From NCBI RefSeq assembly GCF_015221875.1, contig NZ_JACYGY010000001.1:1550001-1614000 (forward strand): a stretch of DNA of 64,000 nt. Direction: 5' to 3'. The notes under the pieces were generated by a model. It did no database searches. It was given only the letters and a program-made list of their open reading frames with translations, and was not told the DNA's origin. Origin of the DNA: Dyadobacter subterraneus. GTDB taxonomy: Bacteria > Bacteroidota > Bacteroidia > Cytophagales > Spirosomataceae. This document shows, one piece after another, positions 17,877 to 26,785 of this stretch (the stretch's first letter is position 1; each line of letters starts with the position of its first letter). A program made the translations under genes and the position numbers.

Positions 17877-18683
17877 ATGAAACAAGATTTACGCGCTGTT
17901 ATCATTGATGATGAAACTAATGCCCGCGAAGCACTGACCAACCTGCTGAGGTTGGTATGCCCTGAGGTTGAAATTTGCGGTGAAGCGAAAAATGCCGATT
18001 TGGGTATTGAATTAATCAAAGAGAAGAAACCCAACCTGGTTTTTCTTGATATCCAGATGCCGGGTAAAACGGGATTTGATTTACTGGCTGCTTTTGAAAA
18101 AGTTGATTTTGGCGTTATTTTCACCACGGCCTATCAGGAATTCGCCATTCGTGCATTCCGGTTTAGTGCGATAGATTACCTACTGAAACCAATTGATCCG
18201 GATGAATTACTGGCTGCCGTTGAGAAATATAAATCTCAGACTGCCAGTGTCAATCCCCAGCAGATTCAGATTTTACAGCAGCAGCTGGATGCTCCGGGAA
18301 CAGTCCGCCTGCTTAATCGTCAAAAAAATGATAATCAACGAATTGCATTGCCGACGGCGGAAGGGATCCATTTTGTCCAGATGACAGAAATTATTCAATG
18401 TGAATCGTTGGGGTCTTACACCAAGTTTCATCTCATCAAAGGACCGGCGATAGTGGTTTCCCGACTGCTGAAAGAATATGAAGAGATTCTGGATAACTAT
18501 TATTTTTTCCGCGTACATCAATCCAATATTATCAATCTGGAACATATCAAACGTTATGTAAAAGGAGATGGTGGCCAGGTATGGATGAGCGATAATACAG
18601 AAATTGAGGTGTCCCGCCGACGTAAAGATGAATTTTTGTCTCTCTTGTCAGATTTTTATGTCAATTCGGGGAAATTGAAATGA
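17877..18683 (+). CDS. LytTR-family response regulator
   Basis: A 268-residue regulator starting 3 bases after the propeller kinase, so it is the cognate partner. The receiver has the acidic pair D11-D12 in VIIDDE, phospho-acceptor D58 in LVFLDIQMP and the lysine in YLLKPIDPDE. The DNA-binding LytTR domain (about 160-260) carries GIHFVQMTEIIQCESLGSYT, YYFFRVHQSNIINLEHIKRY and EVSRRRKDEFL. Between the domains lies a glutamine-rich linker (QQIQILQQQ). The targets are unknown; the lipoprotein gene 250 bases downstream is a candidate. Confidence 0.94.
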   Translation: MKQDLRAVIIDDETNAREALTNLLRLVCPEVEICGEAKNADLGIELIKEKKPNLVFLDIQMPGKTGFDLLAAFEKVDFGVIFTTAYQEFAIRAFRFSAIDYLLKPIDPDELLAAVEKYKSQTASVNPQQIQILQQQLDAPGTVRLLNRQKNDNQRIALPTAEGIHFVQMTEIIQCESLGSYTKFHLIKGPAIVVSRLLKEYEEILDNYYFFRVHQSNIINLEHIKRYVKGDGGQVWMSDNTEIEVSRRRKDEFLSLLSDFYVNSGKLK

Positions 18684-18818
18684 GAGATAAAATTGGGTTA
18701 CAGTTTATGCGGAACAGAATGTTTCAAACAAGCCACCGGATTTATAGTATTTTTCAACCAATTGTACAGCATTTCTCACCGCCATTAAAGTAAAACCTGC
18801 CTAACATATATTCTGAAA

Positions 18819-18847
18819 TTTGAAGGCTTCCGGTTGTATTAGTTTTG
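18819..18847 (+). promoter_or_regulatory. putative promoter for the downstream lipoprotein gene
   Basis: TTTG at 18819-18822 and TAGTTTTG at 18840-18847 match the Bacteroidota -33 and -7 boxes. The spacer is 17 bases rather than the usual 19-21. The predicted start of the lipoprotein gene is 88 bases downstream. Confidence 0.35.
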
Positions 18848-18934
18848 AAATGTCAAAGGGAAACAAAGAAGAAAACAATACAGTTTTTCGTCATTTTCCG
18901 GGTTCTCATCCTTAACAAACAACTTTTTAGTGTT

Positions 18935-19408
18935 ATGAAAACGTCTTCGATTTTAGTACTTTTTGTTATGATTTGCCTTGCAGGTTTTATGTCTTGCAGC
19001 AAAAAATCCGATGATGTCACACCAGATCCGGCAGCCACAGTTGGGTTCAAAGTAAAGGTAGACGGAAATAATTATGCACCGGATTATGCCTATGCATTGG
19101 CCAATTTTCCGGGAGCAAACGGTTACTATGCCATTTACGGAATGGATAGCAAAACCAGCGATGTCATTGCCATTGCATTGCCAAACTCCGCGGCCGAAGG
19201 CACTTACCCGATCAATGAAGTTAACTTTGGTATTGTTACAATCAGCAAAGAAGATTTTTCAACGATTAACGGAGGAAGCGGCAGCGTAACCATTACTAAA
19301 AAGACAGAATCAAGTTTATCAGGCACTTTCAGTTTCGTAGCTTACGATGCCTCAGGTACTAAAAAACGTACTTTGACAGAAGGCAGCTTCAACGTTAATG
19401 TGCGCTAA
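18935..19408 (+). CDS. small lipoprotein, possibly DUF6252-like
   Basis: A 157-residue lipoprotein. The lipoprotein signal peptide MKTSSILVLFVMICLAGF is followed by MSC and the acceptor cysteine, then a short acidic linker (KKSDDVTPDP). The mature domain is beta-rich (FKVKVDGNNYAPDYAYAL, TYPINEVNFGIVTI, SLSGTFSFVAYDASGTKK, GSFNVNVR). The pattern of a calycin-like sandwich ending in a GTF/GSFNV strand resembles small Bacteroidota lipoproteins of the DUF6252 type, but I am unsure of that name. Envelope location is well supported, function is not. The frame is open upstream to 18845, but the signal peptide fixes the start at the ATG at 18935. Confidence 0.7.
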   Translation: MKTSSILVLFVMICLAGFMSCSKKSDDVTPDPAATVGFKVKVDGNNYAPDYAYALANFPGANGYYAIYGMDSKTSDVIAIALPNSAAEGTYPINEVNFGIVTISKEDFSTINGGSGSVTITKKTESSLSGTFSFVAYDASGTKKRTLTEGSFNVNVR

Positions 19409-19445
19409 TATTTCAAAAACACTTCATTCTTACTAAATTATTCAG

Positions 19446-19468
19446 GCTGCCAGATGGTGGCTTTTTTT
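19446..19468 (+). terminator. rho-independent terminator after the lipoprotein gene
   Basis: GCTGCC / GGTGGC form a 6-bp stem (two G-U pairs) with an AGAT loop, followed directly by seven T residues, 38 bases after the stop codon. Confidence 0.6.
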
Positions 19469-19611
19469 GTTAAAAATTGAAAACAAAGATTTGCACAAAC
19501 CGGTAAACCCGGCATGGTTAATGCTTTATTTAATATTGAAAATGTTCAATTCGAGCCAGAAATAGAATTAATAGAAATCATCATCAATTCCTGAATAATC
19601 CGGAAACTCTT

Positions 19612-22600
19612 ATGAAAAAACTGATCCTGAATATTCGTTTTTTATTGATTATCACATCAGTTTTTTCATTTAAGGCAACGCATAGTCAACCGCTGAAATC
19701 CGCTTTTCTTCCCAAAAAAGGTGATCATATTATTCTTCTTGGAAACACTTTTGCGGATAGAATGCGGCACTATGGTTATTTTGAAACTTTACTTCAGAAA
19801 AATTTTCCAGGTCAGCAGTTAACGGTAAGAAATATGGGTTGGAGTGCAGATGAAGTTGGCCTCCAGCCTCGACCGTTAAATTTTCCCGGTTTTGGCGAAA
19901 AGGCCTCTGTTCCTGTCAAGCCATCCAAAGAAGTTACTTTTCAAGGTTTCACTCATGAGGGAGAACCGATTCATATGCCGGTTGCGCTTAATTTCAACGG
20001 GTTGAATCAGGATTTGACCGAGCAAAAAGCAGATATTATTTTTCTATGTTTTGGCATGAACGAAGCTTTTAAAGGGCTTGCAGGATTGTCACAGTTTGAA
20101 AAGGATCTGGAAGTATTTATTAAAAACTTGCAGGACAACCAGTTCAACGGACATTCAGTTCCGAAGCTTGTGCTGGTTTCTTCGATTGCGCATGAAAATC
20201 TTGGTCACTATTATCCTGATCCGTCAGAACACAATAAAAATCTGGCATTGTACACCAAAGCCATGCAAAAGGCAGCGGATAAAAGCGGTTTATTTTTCAT
20301 CGATTTATTTACGCCCTCGCTTGCCAGAATGGCTTTAAAGGACAAACCTGCCATTACAATAAATGGAATTCATTTGAATGATGGCGGATACCGGCTTGCG
20401 GCAGAATGGATGGGAAAATCACTTGGGATGACTAAAAATCAGGATTTTGATTCTGAAAACAGCCGAAAATTACGGCAGGTGGTTAAAATGAAAGATGATC
20501 ATTTTTTCTACCGCTGGCGCGCGGTTAACGGGGAATATATTTATGGAAGACGACGTGAACCTTTCGGCATAATCGCATATCCACCTGAACTTAGAAAATT
20601 GAATCAGATGACGGTTTCGCTTGATTCTGTTATCTGGGAATTGGGGAAAAGTACCGGAATCGAAAGTTTTAAGAAAGCGATCGAAATAACGGATTTGAGA
20701 GGAAAACCAGTTGACCCTTCCATGATTCCAGCTATACCGATGACCGGACGACAGGGAGAAGCTGCCAAGGCTGCCGTTGCCCACGCGCATCATCAGGAAA
20801 AAACCTGGCCTGCCACTACCGAAAAATTTAAGTTGCCAAAAGGGTATGAAATCAATCTTTTTGCATCAGAAAAAGACTTCCCGATTGAAAAACCGGTAGC
20901 CATGAATTTTGATGCGCGCGGTCGCTTATGGGTAGCGACTATGCCAACTTATCCGCAATATTATCCGGGTATTCCCGTACATGACAAGATTGTTATTCTG
21001 GAAGATACAGATGGAGATGGTAGGGCTGACAAGCATACAGTTTTTGCAGATGACCTGTATCTTCCTTTGGGTTTTGAATTTGGAAACGGAGGTGTTTACG
21101 TATCCCAGGAGCCTGATATTTTGTTTCTTAAAGACTCGGATGGCGATGATAAGGCGGATCTGCGGGAAGTTATACTGACAGGTTTTGGATCAGAAGACAG
21201 CCATCACGCCACACATGCTTTTACATTCGGACAGGATGGCGGACTTTATTTTAATGAAGGGACATTCCTGAACTCTCAGGTTGAAACGCCTTACGGTCCG
21301 GTACGTTCTTACAGTGGCTCGACCTACCGTTTTGAACCCCGGACCGGAAAATTGTTTCACTACATTTCCTATCCTTATTATAATCCCTGGGGCAGCGTTT
21401 TTGATAAATGGGGTATGCATCTGATAGGCGATGCGTCTGATGGTTCCAATTATTTCGCTCCCCCGATGACCGGAAAGTTGAACTATCCCAATAAACATCC
21501 GCGTATCGAAATGTTCACCGAAACCAGGGTAAGACCAACCGCCGGGATTGAAATTGTTTCAAGCCGCCAGTTTCCGGACGAGGTGCAGGGTGATTTTCTG
21601 GTCAACAATAACATTGGTTTTCAGGGTACCAAGCAGCACCGGATCATTCAGAAAGGATCAGGAATCGGGAGTAAGGAAGTTGAACCCATTTTGCAATCTT
21701 CTGATCCAAACTTCCGGCCGATTGATCTGAAATTTGGGCCTGATGGTGGTTTATATATTGTTGACTGGTATAATCCGTTGATTTCGCACGGCGAAAATCC
21801 TCCGAGAGATCCTGCCCGAGATAAATCTCATGGCCGGATCTGGCGAATTACTTATAAGGATAAGCCTTTATTAAAACGAGTTGACGTTTCAAGGCAAAGC
21901 GTCCCGGAACTGCTTGACAATCTTAAAATATATGAGGACAGAATGCGCTACCGTTCGCGGGCGCAAATTCGTCAAAAAAACGCTTCTGATGTACTGCCTG
22001 CATTGAAAAAGTGGGTATCAGCTCTTGATAAAAATGACAAGGAATTTGAGCATAATCTTCTTGAGGCATTGTGGCTTTACCAGGATTTTGATGTTGTTGA
22101 AGAAAATATCCTGAAAACATTATTGAATGCAAAACAATATCAGGCACGTGCGGCAGCTACCAAAGTTTTGCTGAACTGGCGCAACCGGGTGCCGGGTTCT
22201 CTGTATTTGATTCGTGCCCGGGTCAACGACGAATCTGCCCGCGTGAGACTGGAAGCCGTAGTAGCTTTGAGTTTTTTTGATTCCAAAACGACCGTGGATG
22301 CAGCGCTGGATATTTTCAAATATCCCACCGATTATTATCTGGACTATGCCATTAAAGAGACATTTACTTATCTGAAACCGCTTTGGCTTTCTGATTTTAA
22401 ACAAAACAAAAACCTGACTGAGGCACAATCAAAAGCACTTCCTTATTTGCTGGATTTGGTCACTGCCAATGAACTTTCAGGTTTTGTACAAAGTACTCCG
22501 GTGCTGTCAGCATTAATTTCAAGAAATGATTTTGACCTGAAACAAAAGCAAAATGCGGTATCAGAAATGGCCAGGATTGAGAGTATCAGTAAGTCCAGAG

Positions 22601-23541
22601 TTTTGATAAACGCGATTCATGATCTTGAATATGGAAAAAAAGGAAATAGACAAAAGGGTGTACAGGACGAGCTGGTGAGTATGTTATTAAGTACTGACGG
22701 CTCAGAATTAAAAAGCAATGAAGCCGAATTTCTCAATCTGATTAAAAAAGATACCAGTGAAATGCTTAGGTTAATTGGTTATGCGGGTATGATTACGGCT
22801 GAAAAGTCGGACCAAAAGGTATGGGGTTTGGCGCAGAAAAATAAGGCGAACCAACAGGATTATCTGCACGGGATTTCGCTGCTAACGGATAGCAACCTTA
22901 AAGCTTCATTTTACGAAAAGGTAAAAGCTTTGACAGCATCACTCCCGGAAAATGCTTACCCACTGTTGCTTACGATGAGCGGAAATGACTCAGAAAAAAC
23001 ACAAACGATAAAAAACTACATTAAATACCTGAATGATACGCCAGAAGCAAACCAGTCTTCGGAACGTTTTGCCCAAACGATTTTAAACCTGAAAAGCAGA
23101 ATTCAGGAGTTGCCAGAGAAAGACAAACCGGAAATTTTGTCGATGCTTGAAACGATGGGAACTGTGGAAATCAGACTTACTGCTATTGAAGCAAAAATGG
23201 CTTTTGACAAAAAAAATATAAGCGTTCGGGCCGGGAAATCAATTTCACTTATTTTTGAAAACCCTGATCTGATGCCGCATAACGTTGTGATTGTCAAACC
23301 AGGAACCGCTCAGAAAGTGGGAGAGGCCGCGGACGCAATGGCAACACTTAAAGATGGATTTGAAAGAAATTTTGTCCCGGATTCCAGGGATGTGCTTTTT
23401 GCCACACCACTTGTTAATTCGGGAAAAAGCTTTCGTCTTAATTTCAAAGCACCGGACCAACCCGGAGAATATCCATTCATTTGTTCTTTTCCTGGTCACT
23501 GGCGCGTGATGACGGGAATCCTGACGGTGATTGCAAAATAA
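19612..23541 (+). CDS. secreted SGNH-like / PVC-type beta-propeller / HEAT-like / azurin-like cupredoxin multidomain protein
   Basis: A 1309-residue exported protein; the signal peptide is at 1-25. Residues about 35-270 resemble an SGNH hydrolase: block I is altered (LLGNTFADR where GDS is usual), block III FLCFGMNEAF is present, and block V INGIHLNDGGY keeps D/H-like residues. About 400-760 is a PVC-type membrane-bound-dehydrogenase propeller (GYEINLFASEKDFPIEKPVA, DTDGDGRADKHTVFAD, DLKFGPDGGLYIVDWYNP). About 770-1130 is helical and HEAT-like. Residues about 1200-1309 form a cupredoxin: H1223, C1291, H1296 and M1300 give the azurin C-x4-H-x3-M loop (CSFPGHWRVM). Many relatives carry a haem CxxCH at the end; none exists here. 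Periplasmic oxidation of a sugar-like substrate with copper-mediated electron transfer is inferred. Confidence 0.85.
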   Translation: MKKLILNIRFLLIITSVFSFKATHSQPLKSAFLPKKGDHIILLGNTFADRMRHYGYFETLLQKNFPGQQLTVRNMGWSADEVGLQPRPLNFPGFGEKASVPVKPSKEVTFQGFTHEGEPIHMPVALNFNGLNQDLTEQKADIIFLCFGMNEAFKGLAGLSQFEKDLEVFIKNLQDNQFNGHSVPKLVLVSSIAHENLGHYYPDPSEHNKNLALYTKAMQKAADKSGLFFIDLFTPSLARMALKDKPAITINGIHLNDGGYRLAAEWMGKSLGMTKNQDFDSENSRKLRQVVKMKDDHFFYRWRAVNGEYIYGRRREPFGIIAYPPELRKLNQMTVSLDSVIWELGKSTGIESFKKAIEITDLRGKPVDPSMIPAIPMTGRQGEAAKAAVAHAHHQEKTWPATTEKFKLPKGYEINLFASEKDFPIEKPVAMNFDARGRLWVATMPTYPQYYPGIPVHDKIVILEDTDGDGRADKHTVFADDLYLPLGFEFGNGGVYVSQEPDILFLKDSDGDDKADLREVILTGFGSEDSHHATHAFTFGQDGGLYFNEGTFLNSQVETPYGPVRSYSGSTYRFEPRTGKLFHYISYPYYNPWGSVFDKWGMHLIGDASDGSNYFAPPMTGKLNYPNKHPRIEMFTETRVRPTAGIEIVSSRQFPDEVQGDFLVNNNIGFQGTKQHRIIQKGSGIGSKEVEPILQSSDPNFRPIDLKFGPDGGLYIVDWYNPLISHGENPPRDPARDKSHGRIWRITYKDKPLLKRVDVSRQSVPELLDNLKIYEDRMRYRSRAQIRQKNASDVLPALKKWVSALDKNDKEFEHNLLEALWLYQDFDVVEENILKTLLNAKQYQARAAATKVLLNWRNRVPGSLYLIRARVNDESARVRLEAVVALSFFDSKTTVDAALDIFKYPTDYYLDYAIKETFTYLKPLWLSDFKQNKNLTEAQSKALPYLLDLVTANELSGFVQSTPVLSALISRNDFDLKQKQNAVSEMARIESISKSRVLINAIHDLEYGKKGNRQKGVQDELVSMLLSTDGSELKSNEAEFLNLIKKDTSEMLRLIGYAGMITAEKSDQKVWGLAQKNKANQQDYLHGISLLTDSNLKASFYEKVKALTASLPENAYPLLLTMSGNDSEKTQTIKNYIKYLNDTPEANQSSERFAQTILNLKSRIQELPEKDKPEILSMLETMGTVEIRLTAIEAKMAFDKKNISVRAGKSISLIFENPDLMPHNVVIVKPGTAQKVGEAADAMATLKDGFERNFVPDSRDVLFATPLVNSGKSFRLNFKAPDQPGEYPFICSFPGHWRVMTGILTVIAK

Positions 23542-23650
23542 GATTCCCTTGTGATTCTGCAAAGATCTATGAAAGTGGTTCGTTTTTTATATGTACAAAT
23601 TATGATTTCGCTGAAAGGAAATTTGATATTAATGAACAAAATTTACCAGT

Positions 23651-24079
23651 ATGAACTTGGAAGATGACATGGATAAATTTGTAAGCGCGCAGAATCGTGA
23701 TTACAATCAGGCACTTGCTGAAATTAAAAACGGTAGAAAACAGGGACACTGGATATGGTATATCTTCCCACAAATTTCCGGCCTTGGCATGAGCACTACC
23801 TCCGCATTTTATGGTATTAAAAATATCGGACAGGCCAGCCGTTATCTCGAACACCCGGTCCTTGGCAAAAGACTGATTGAAATTTCAAATGCTATTTTGG
23901 AAATAAAAGGAAAAACAGCAAATCAAATTCTAGGAAGTCCTGATGATCTGAAACTTAGGTCAAGTATGACTTTATTTAATTTGGTAAAAAACACAGATCC
24001 AGTTTTTCAAGCTGTTCTGGACAAATACTTTAATGGAATTCCGGATCAGAGAACAATTGATCTTGTTAAAAAATCATGA
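23651..24079 (+). CDS. DUF1810-family protein
   Basis: A 142-residue cytoplasmic protein of the DUF1810 family, recognised from the opening FVSAQNRDYNQALAEIKNGR, then KQGHWIWYIFPQISGLG, then YLEHPVLGKRL and DDLKLRSSMTLF. The family is widespread and of uncertain function. The WxWYIFPQ motif with neighbouring histidine is its most conserved part and is intact. An alternative ATG at 23669 would remove six residues. It stands alone between the large copper protein and the convergent sulfatase. Confidence 0.87.
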   Translation: MNLEDDMDKFVSAQNRDYNQALAEIKNGRKQGHWIWYIFPQISGLGMSTTSAFYGIKNIGQASRYLEHPVLGKRLIEISNAILEIKGKTANQILGSPDDLKLRSSMTLFNLVKNTDPVFQAVLDKYFNGIPDQRTIDLVKKS

Positions 24080-24142
24080 CAATTTTTGTGTTCAATTTAA
24101 ACACGGTTTAAAGTTTTTTGTAAGCAAAGCAAGACAAATGTG

Positions 24143-25684
24143 TTAATTTCGTCCTCCCGGCCTTGTAAAACCGTTGGCATTTTGTGCATCCAGTTCTGCC
24201 TTTAATTTCTTTGCAATATCAGGAAATTCTTCAACGACGTTTTGGCTTTCGGTTGGATCTTTGCCAAGGTCATATAACTGCGATTTTAGATCCACCGTGG
24301 CTGATTCATCTTTTGACCAGCCACCGCTTCCCTGTCCATCTATATATTTCCATTTTCCACTTTTGATAGCAAACATTCCCTGGATGGAGTGATGTATTAT
24401 ACTTTTTCTTATTGATTTGGTTGACTTATTTCCGTTAAATAATATTGAGAAATCAAAACTGTCCTGTGCTACATTATCGGGAATTTTCTGTCCGGTTATC
24501 GAAGCGAAAGTTGCCAACAGATCCGTCAGACATATTGTTTCGGTAGTACTTTGATTTGGTCTGATATTTTTTGGCCAGCTTGCAATAAAAGGAACATGAT
24601 GCCCTCCTTCCCAGATATCAGATTTTTGCCCTCTGAAAATATAGTTGGCCTGATGATCTGGATATATCTTTTTATCACCCGGTTTCCAGTCTGCACCATT
24701 GTCGGAAGTGAAAATTACCAGCGTGTTTTCAGTTAGACCCAGACTGTCGAGCGTGTGAAGAACTTTGCCAACAACATTGTCTGTATGCGCAACAAAATCA
24801 CCGTATATTCCAGCCTTTGATTTGTCCTTGAACTGAGCAGAAGGAAGCCAGGGTGTATGCGGACTAGTCAGCGGTAAATACAGAAAAAATGGTTTTTTCT
24901 TTTTTGACGAATTTGTCAGAAATTCTGATGCTTTATAGGAAAAGTGATCCAGCGTTTTTTCTATTTTAAAATTTGTGGAAGCTTTTCCTTCACGCCAAAA
25001 AACACCGCGCGGCGAATTTTTTCCTTCCATTTTCACAATTCCTTTTTCTGATGGTTTTCCATTTTCAAAATAGATATACGGCGGTATATCCAGTGACGAC
25101 GGTATGATGTAGCTATAATCAAATCCAAGATCATTTGGACTTTGAAGAAGCGGTGTTTCTACATCAATTCCTTCGCCTGTTGGCCAGCCGTTTGTGGAGT
25201 CAACCTTGATAGCGGCTGTATTGCCGGCGTATCCAAGTCCAAGATGCCATTTCCCGATCACAGCAGTATTGTAACCTGCATTTTTTAGCAAGTCGGCAAT
25301 CGTAAATCTGTCCTTTTCGATCAACGGCGGTGAATAACCACCCAATACTCCTTTTTTTAATGAGGAACGAAAAGCGTAACGACCAGTGATCAGACCGTAA
25401 CGGGTAGGGGAGCAAACAGCGGATCCGGAATGAGCATCTGTAAATTTTATTCCGCTGCCGGCAAGTTTGTCAAGATTAGGCGTCGGAATCTGAGAGTTTG
25501 GGTTAAAAGATTTTATATCACCGTAACCCATATCATCCGCAAGTATTACAACGATATTTGGTGTTTTTGCCACTGAATTTGTATTATATTCTTTACCTGT
25601 GAAAGCCAATAAAATACTAAAAGCGAAGGCAGGGAATATCAGCAGCAGTTTTTGTAAGCCCGAGGATCGGTTTATTAAATTCAT
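24143..25684 (-). CDS. sulfatase (arylsulfatase A-like, formylglycine type)
   Basis: A 513-residue exported type I sulfatase. An N-terminal hydrophobic segment (about 11-29) serves as signal. The metal-binding opening NIVVILADDMGYGD is followed by the sulfatase signature with the modifiable cysteine C91 in SAVCSPTRYGLITGRY, which a formylglycine-generating enzyme must oxidise. Further elements are GKWHLG, FFLYLPLTSPHTPWLPS and FTSDNGADWKPG with the second metal site. The ATG at 25684 is chosen because it begins the signal region. The substrate (carbohydrate or aryl sulfate) cannot be told. The esterase gene 128 bases upstream on the same strand suggests joint breakdown of decorated glycans. 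Confidence 0.93.
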   Translation of the reverse strand: MNLINRSSGLQKLLLIFPAFAFSILLAFTGKEYNTNSVAKTPNIVVILADDMGYGDIKSFNPNSQIPTPNLDKLAGSGIKFTDAHSGSAVCSPTRYGLITGRYAFRSSLKKGVLGGYSPPLIEKDRFTIADLLKNAGYNTAVIGKWHLGLGYAGNTAAIKVDSTNGWPTGEGIDVETPLLQSPNDLGFDYSYIIPSSLDIPPYIYFENGKPSEKGIVKMEGKNSPRGVFWREGKASTNFKIEKTLDHFSYKASEFLTNSSKKKKPFFLYLPLTSPHTPWLPSAQFKDKSKAGIYGDFVAHTDNVVGKVLHTLDSLGLTENTLVIFTSDNGADWKPGDKKIYPDHQANYIFRGQKSDIWEGGHHVPFIASWPKNIRPNQSTTETICLTDLLATFASITGQKIPDNVAQDSFDFSILFNGNKSTKSIRKSIIHHSIQGMFAIKSGKWKYIDGQGSGGWSKDESATVDLKSQLYDLGKDPTESQNVVEEFPDIAKKLKAELDAQNANGFTRPGGRN

Positions 25685-25812
25685 ATTGAATCTATATAAT
25701 CTATCAATTTTATATTGTAATGATAATGTAAAATTGTCGAAAAGCACATTTGTTTGGTTAATATTTCTCGGTTAAAAAAAATTTGAAGAATATCAGAAAG
25801 ACAAAGAAGCTC

Positions 25813-26661
25813 TTAAATTGTTGGTTTTCCCCGGATGTATCCAATCGATTCCAGAAAAATATCTGCCTGGTTCAGCGTTTTCAGGTAATACTCACCTTTG
25901 TTAAAAAAGCCATGTACCTGTTCAGGATAAAAATATAAGTCACAGCGGTTACCATTTTGTTTCATTTTTGACTGATAAGCTTTTGCTGTTTCCACGGATA
26001 CAAGCTTATCTTTTGTCCCGAAAAAGACAATGGTTGGTGCTGCGCCTTTGGTAATATTATGGAAAGGGGAAATTTCCGGATAGCGCTCACCAATCCGGTC
26101 GTAACCATATTCTCCGGGTCCATTATTGAAAACCGGATTAAACAAAACCAGGGCATTAGGTCTTGCGCTTATAGTACGATCCGCTGATGAATCTTCCAGT
26201 TTTGTTAAATCAGCTGCTGCCGCAAGATGACCTCCCGCAGAACCTCCGGCTGCTGCAATTCGCTTTGGATCAATATGTAGGTTTGTAGCATTCAACCTCA
26301 AATACCGGATTGCCGATTTGGCATCAGCAACGGCATCAAAAGGGGAGGTATGATTTCTGGATGCGACTCTGTAATCGCACAAAACTGCAATCATACCACG
26401 TGAAGCAAAGTAAAGAGCCTGATTTTTAAATTGCGATATATTGCCATTTATCCAGCCGCCACCAAAAAAGAAGATAATTGCCGGGTATTTTTTGTTGGTT
26501 GAAAAGTCCGCTGGTTTGTAAATCGTTAGATTTAAATCTAGCGTATCAATTTTTTTATAGGTAAGAATTGTCGGAATTGTGTCCTGTTTTACTTGTTCAA
26601 AAGCAAGCGATTTCAGGTGAAGAGTCAAAGAACAAAAGACAATCAGAAGAGTTTTGAGCAT
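25813..26661 (-). CDS. secreted alpha/beta hydrolase (esterase/lipase-like)
   Basis: A 282-residue exported hydrolase; the signal peptide MLKTLLIVFCSLTLHLKSLA is at 1-20. The oxyanion-hole block is FFFGGGWINGN, where the usual HGGGW histidine is replaced by phenylalanine. The nucleophile is S141 in GGSAGGHLAAA, the acid D218 in FFGTKDKLVS and the base H250 in YPEQVHGFF, so the triad is complete. The closest relatives by pattern are Bacteroidota BD-FAE-like or acetyl-xylan-type esterases. The sulfatase gene follows downstream on the same strand. A TAACTTTG -7 box lies 50 bases upstream of the ATG. Confidence 0.9.
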   Translation of the reverse strand: MLKTLLIVFCSLTLHLKSLAFEQVKQDTIPTILTYKKIDTLDLNLTIYKPADFSTNKKYPAIIFFFGGGWINGNISQFKNQALYFASRGMIAVLCDYRVASRNHTSPFDAVADAKSAIRYLRLNATNLHIDPKRIAAAGGSAGGHLAAAADLTKLEDSSADRTISARPNALVLFNPVFNNGPGEYGYDRIGERYPEISPFHNITKGAAPTIVFFGTKDKLVSVETAKAYQSKMKQNGNRCDLYFYPEQVHGFFNKGEYYLKTLNQADIFLESIGYIRGKPTI

Positions 26662-26710
26662 TTTTTTAATTGTTTCGCCTTATCGGTAAATTCCTGTTTT
26701 ATTTTACCTT

Positions 26711-26718
26711 CAAAGTTA
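26711..26718 (-). promoter_or_regulatory. putative -7 box for the esterase-sulfatase unit
   Basis: Minus-strand TAACTTTG matches TAnnTTTG and lies 50 bases before the esterase ATG. No TTTG at the -33 distance is seen. Confidence 0.35.
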
Positions 26719-26785
26719 TCCGCAAAAAAATTATTACGGGATTTTTAAGCGGTACAATCGCAAACCGTACAACAAAATCTCAATC

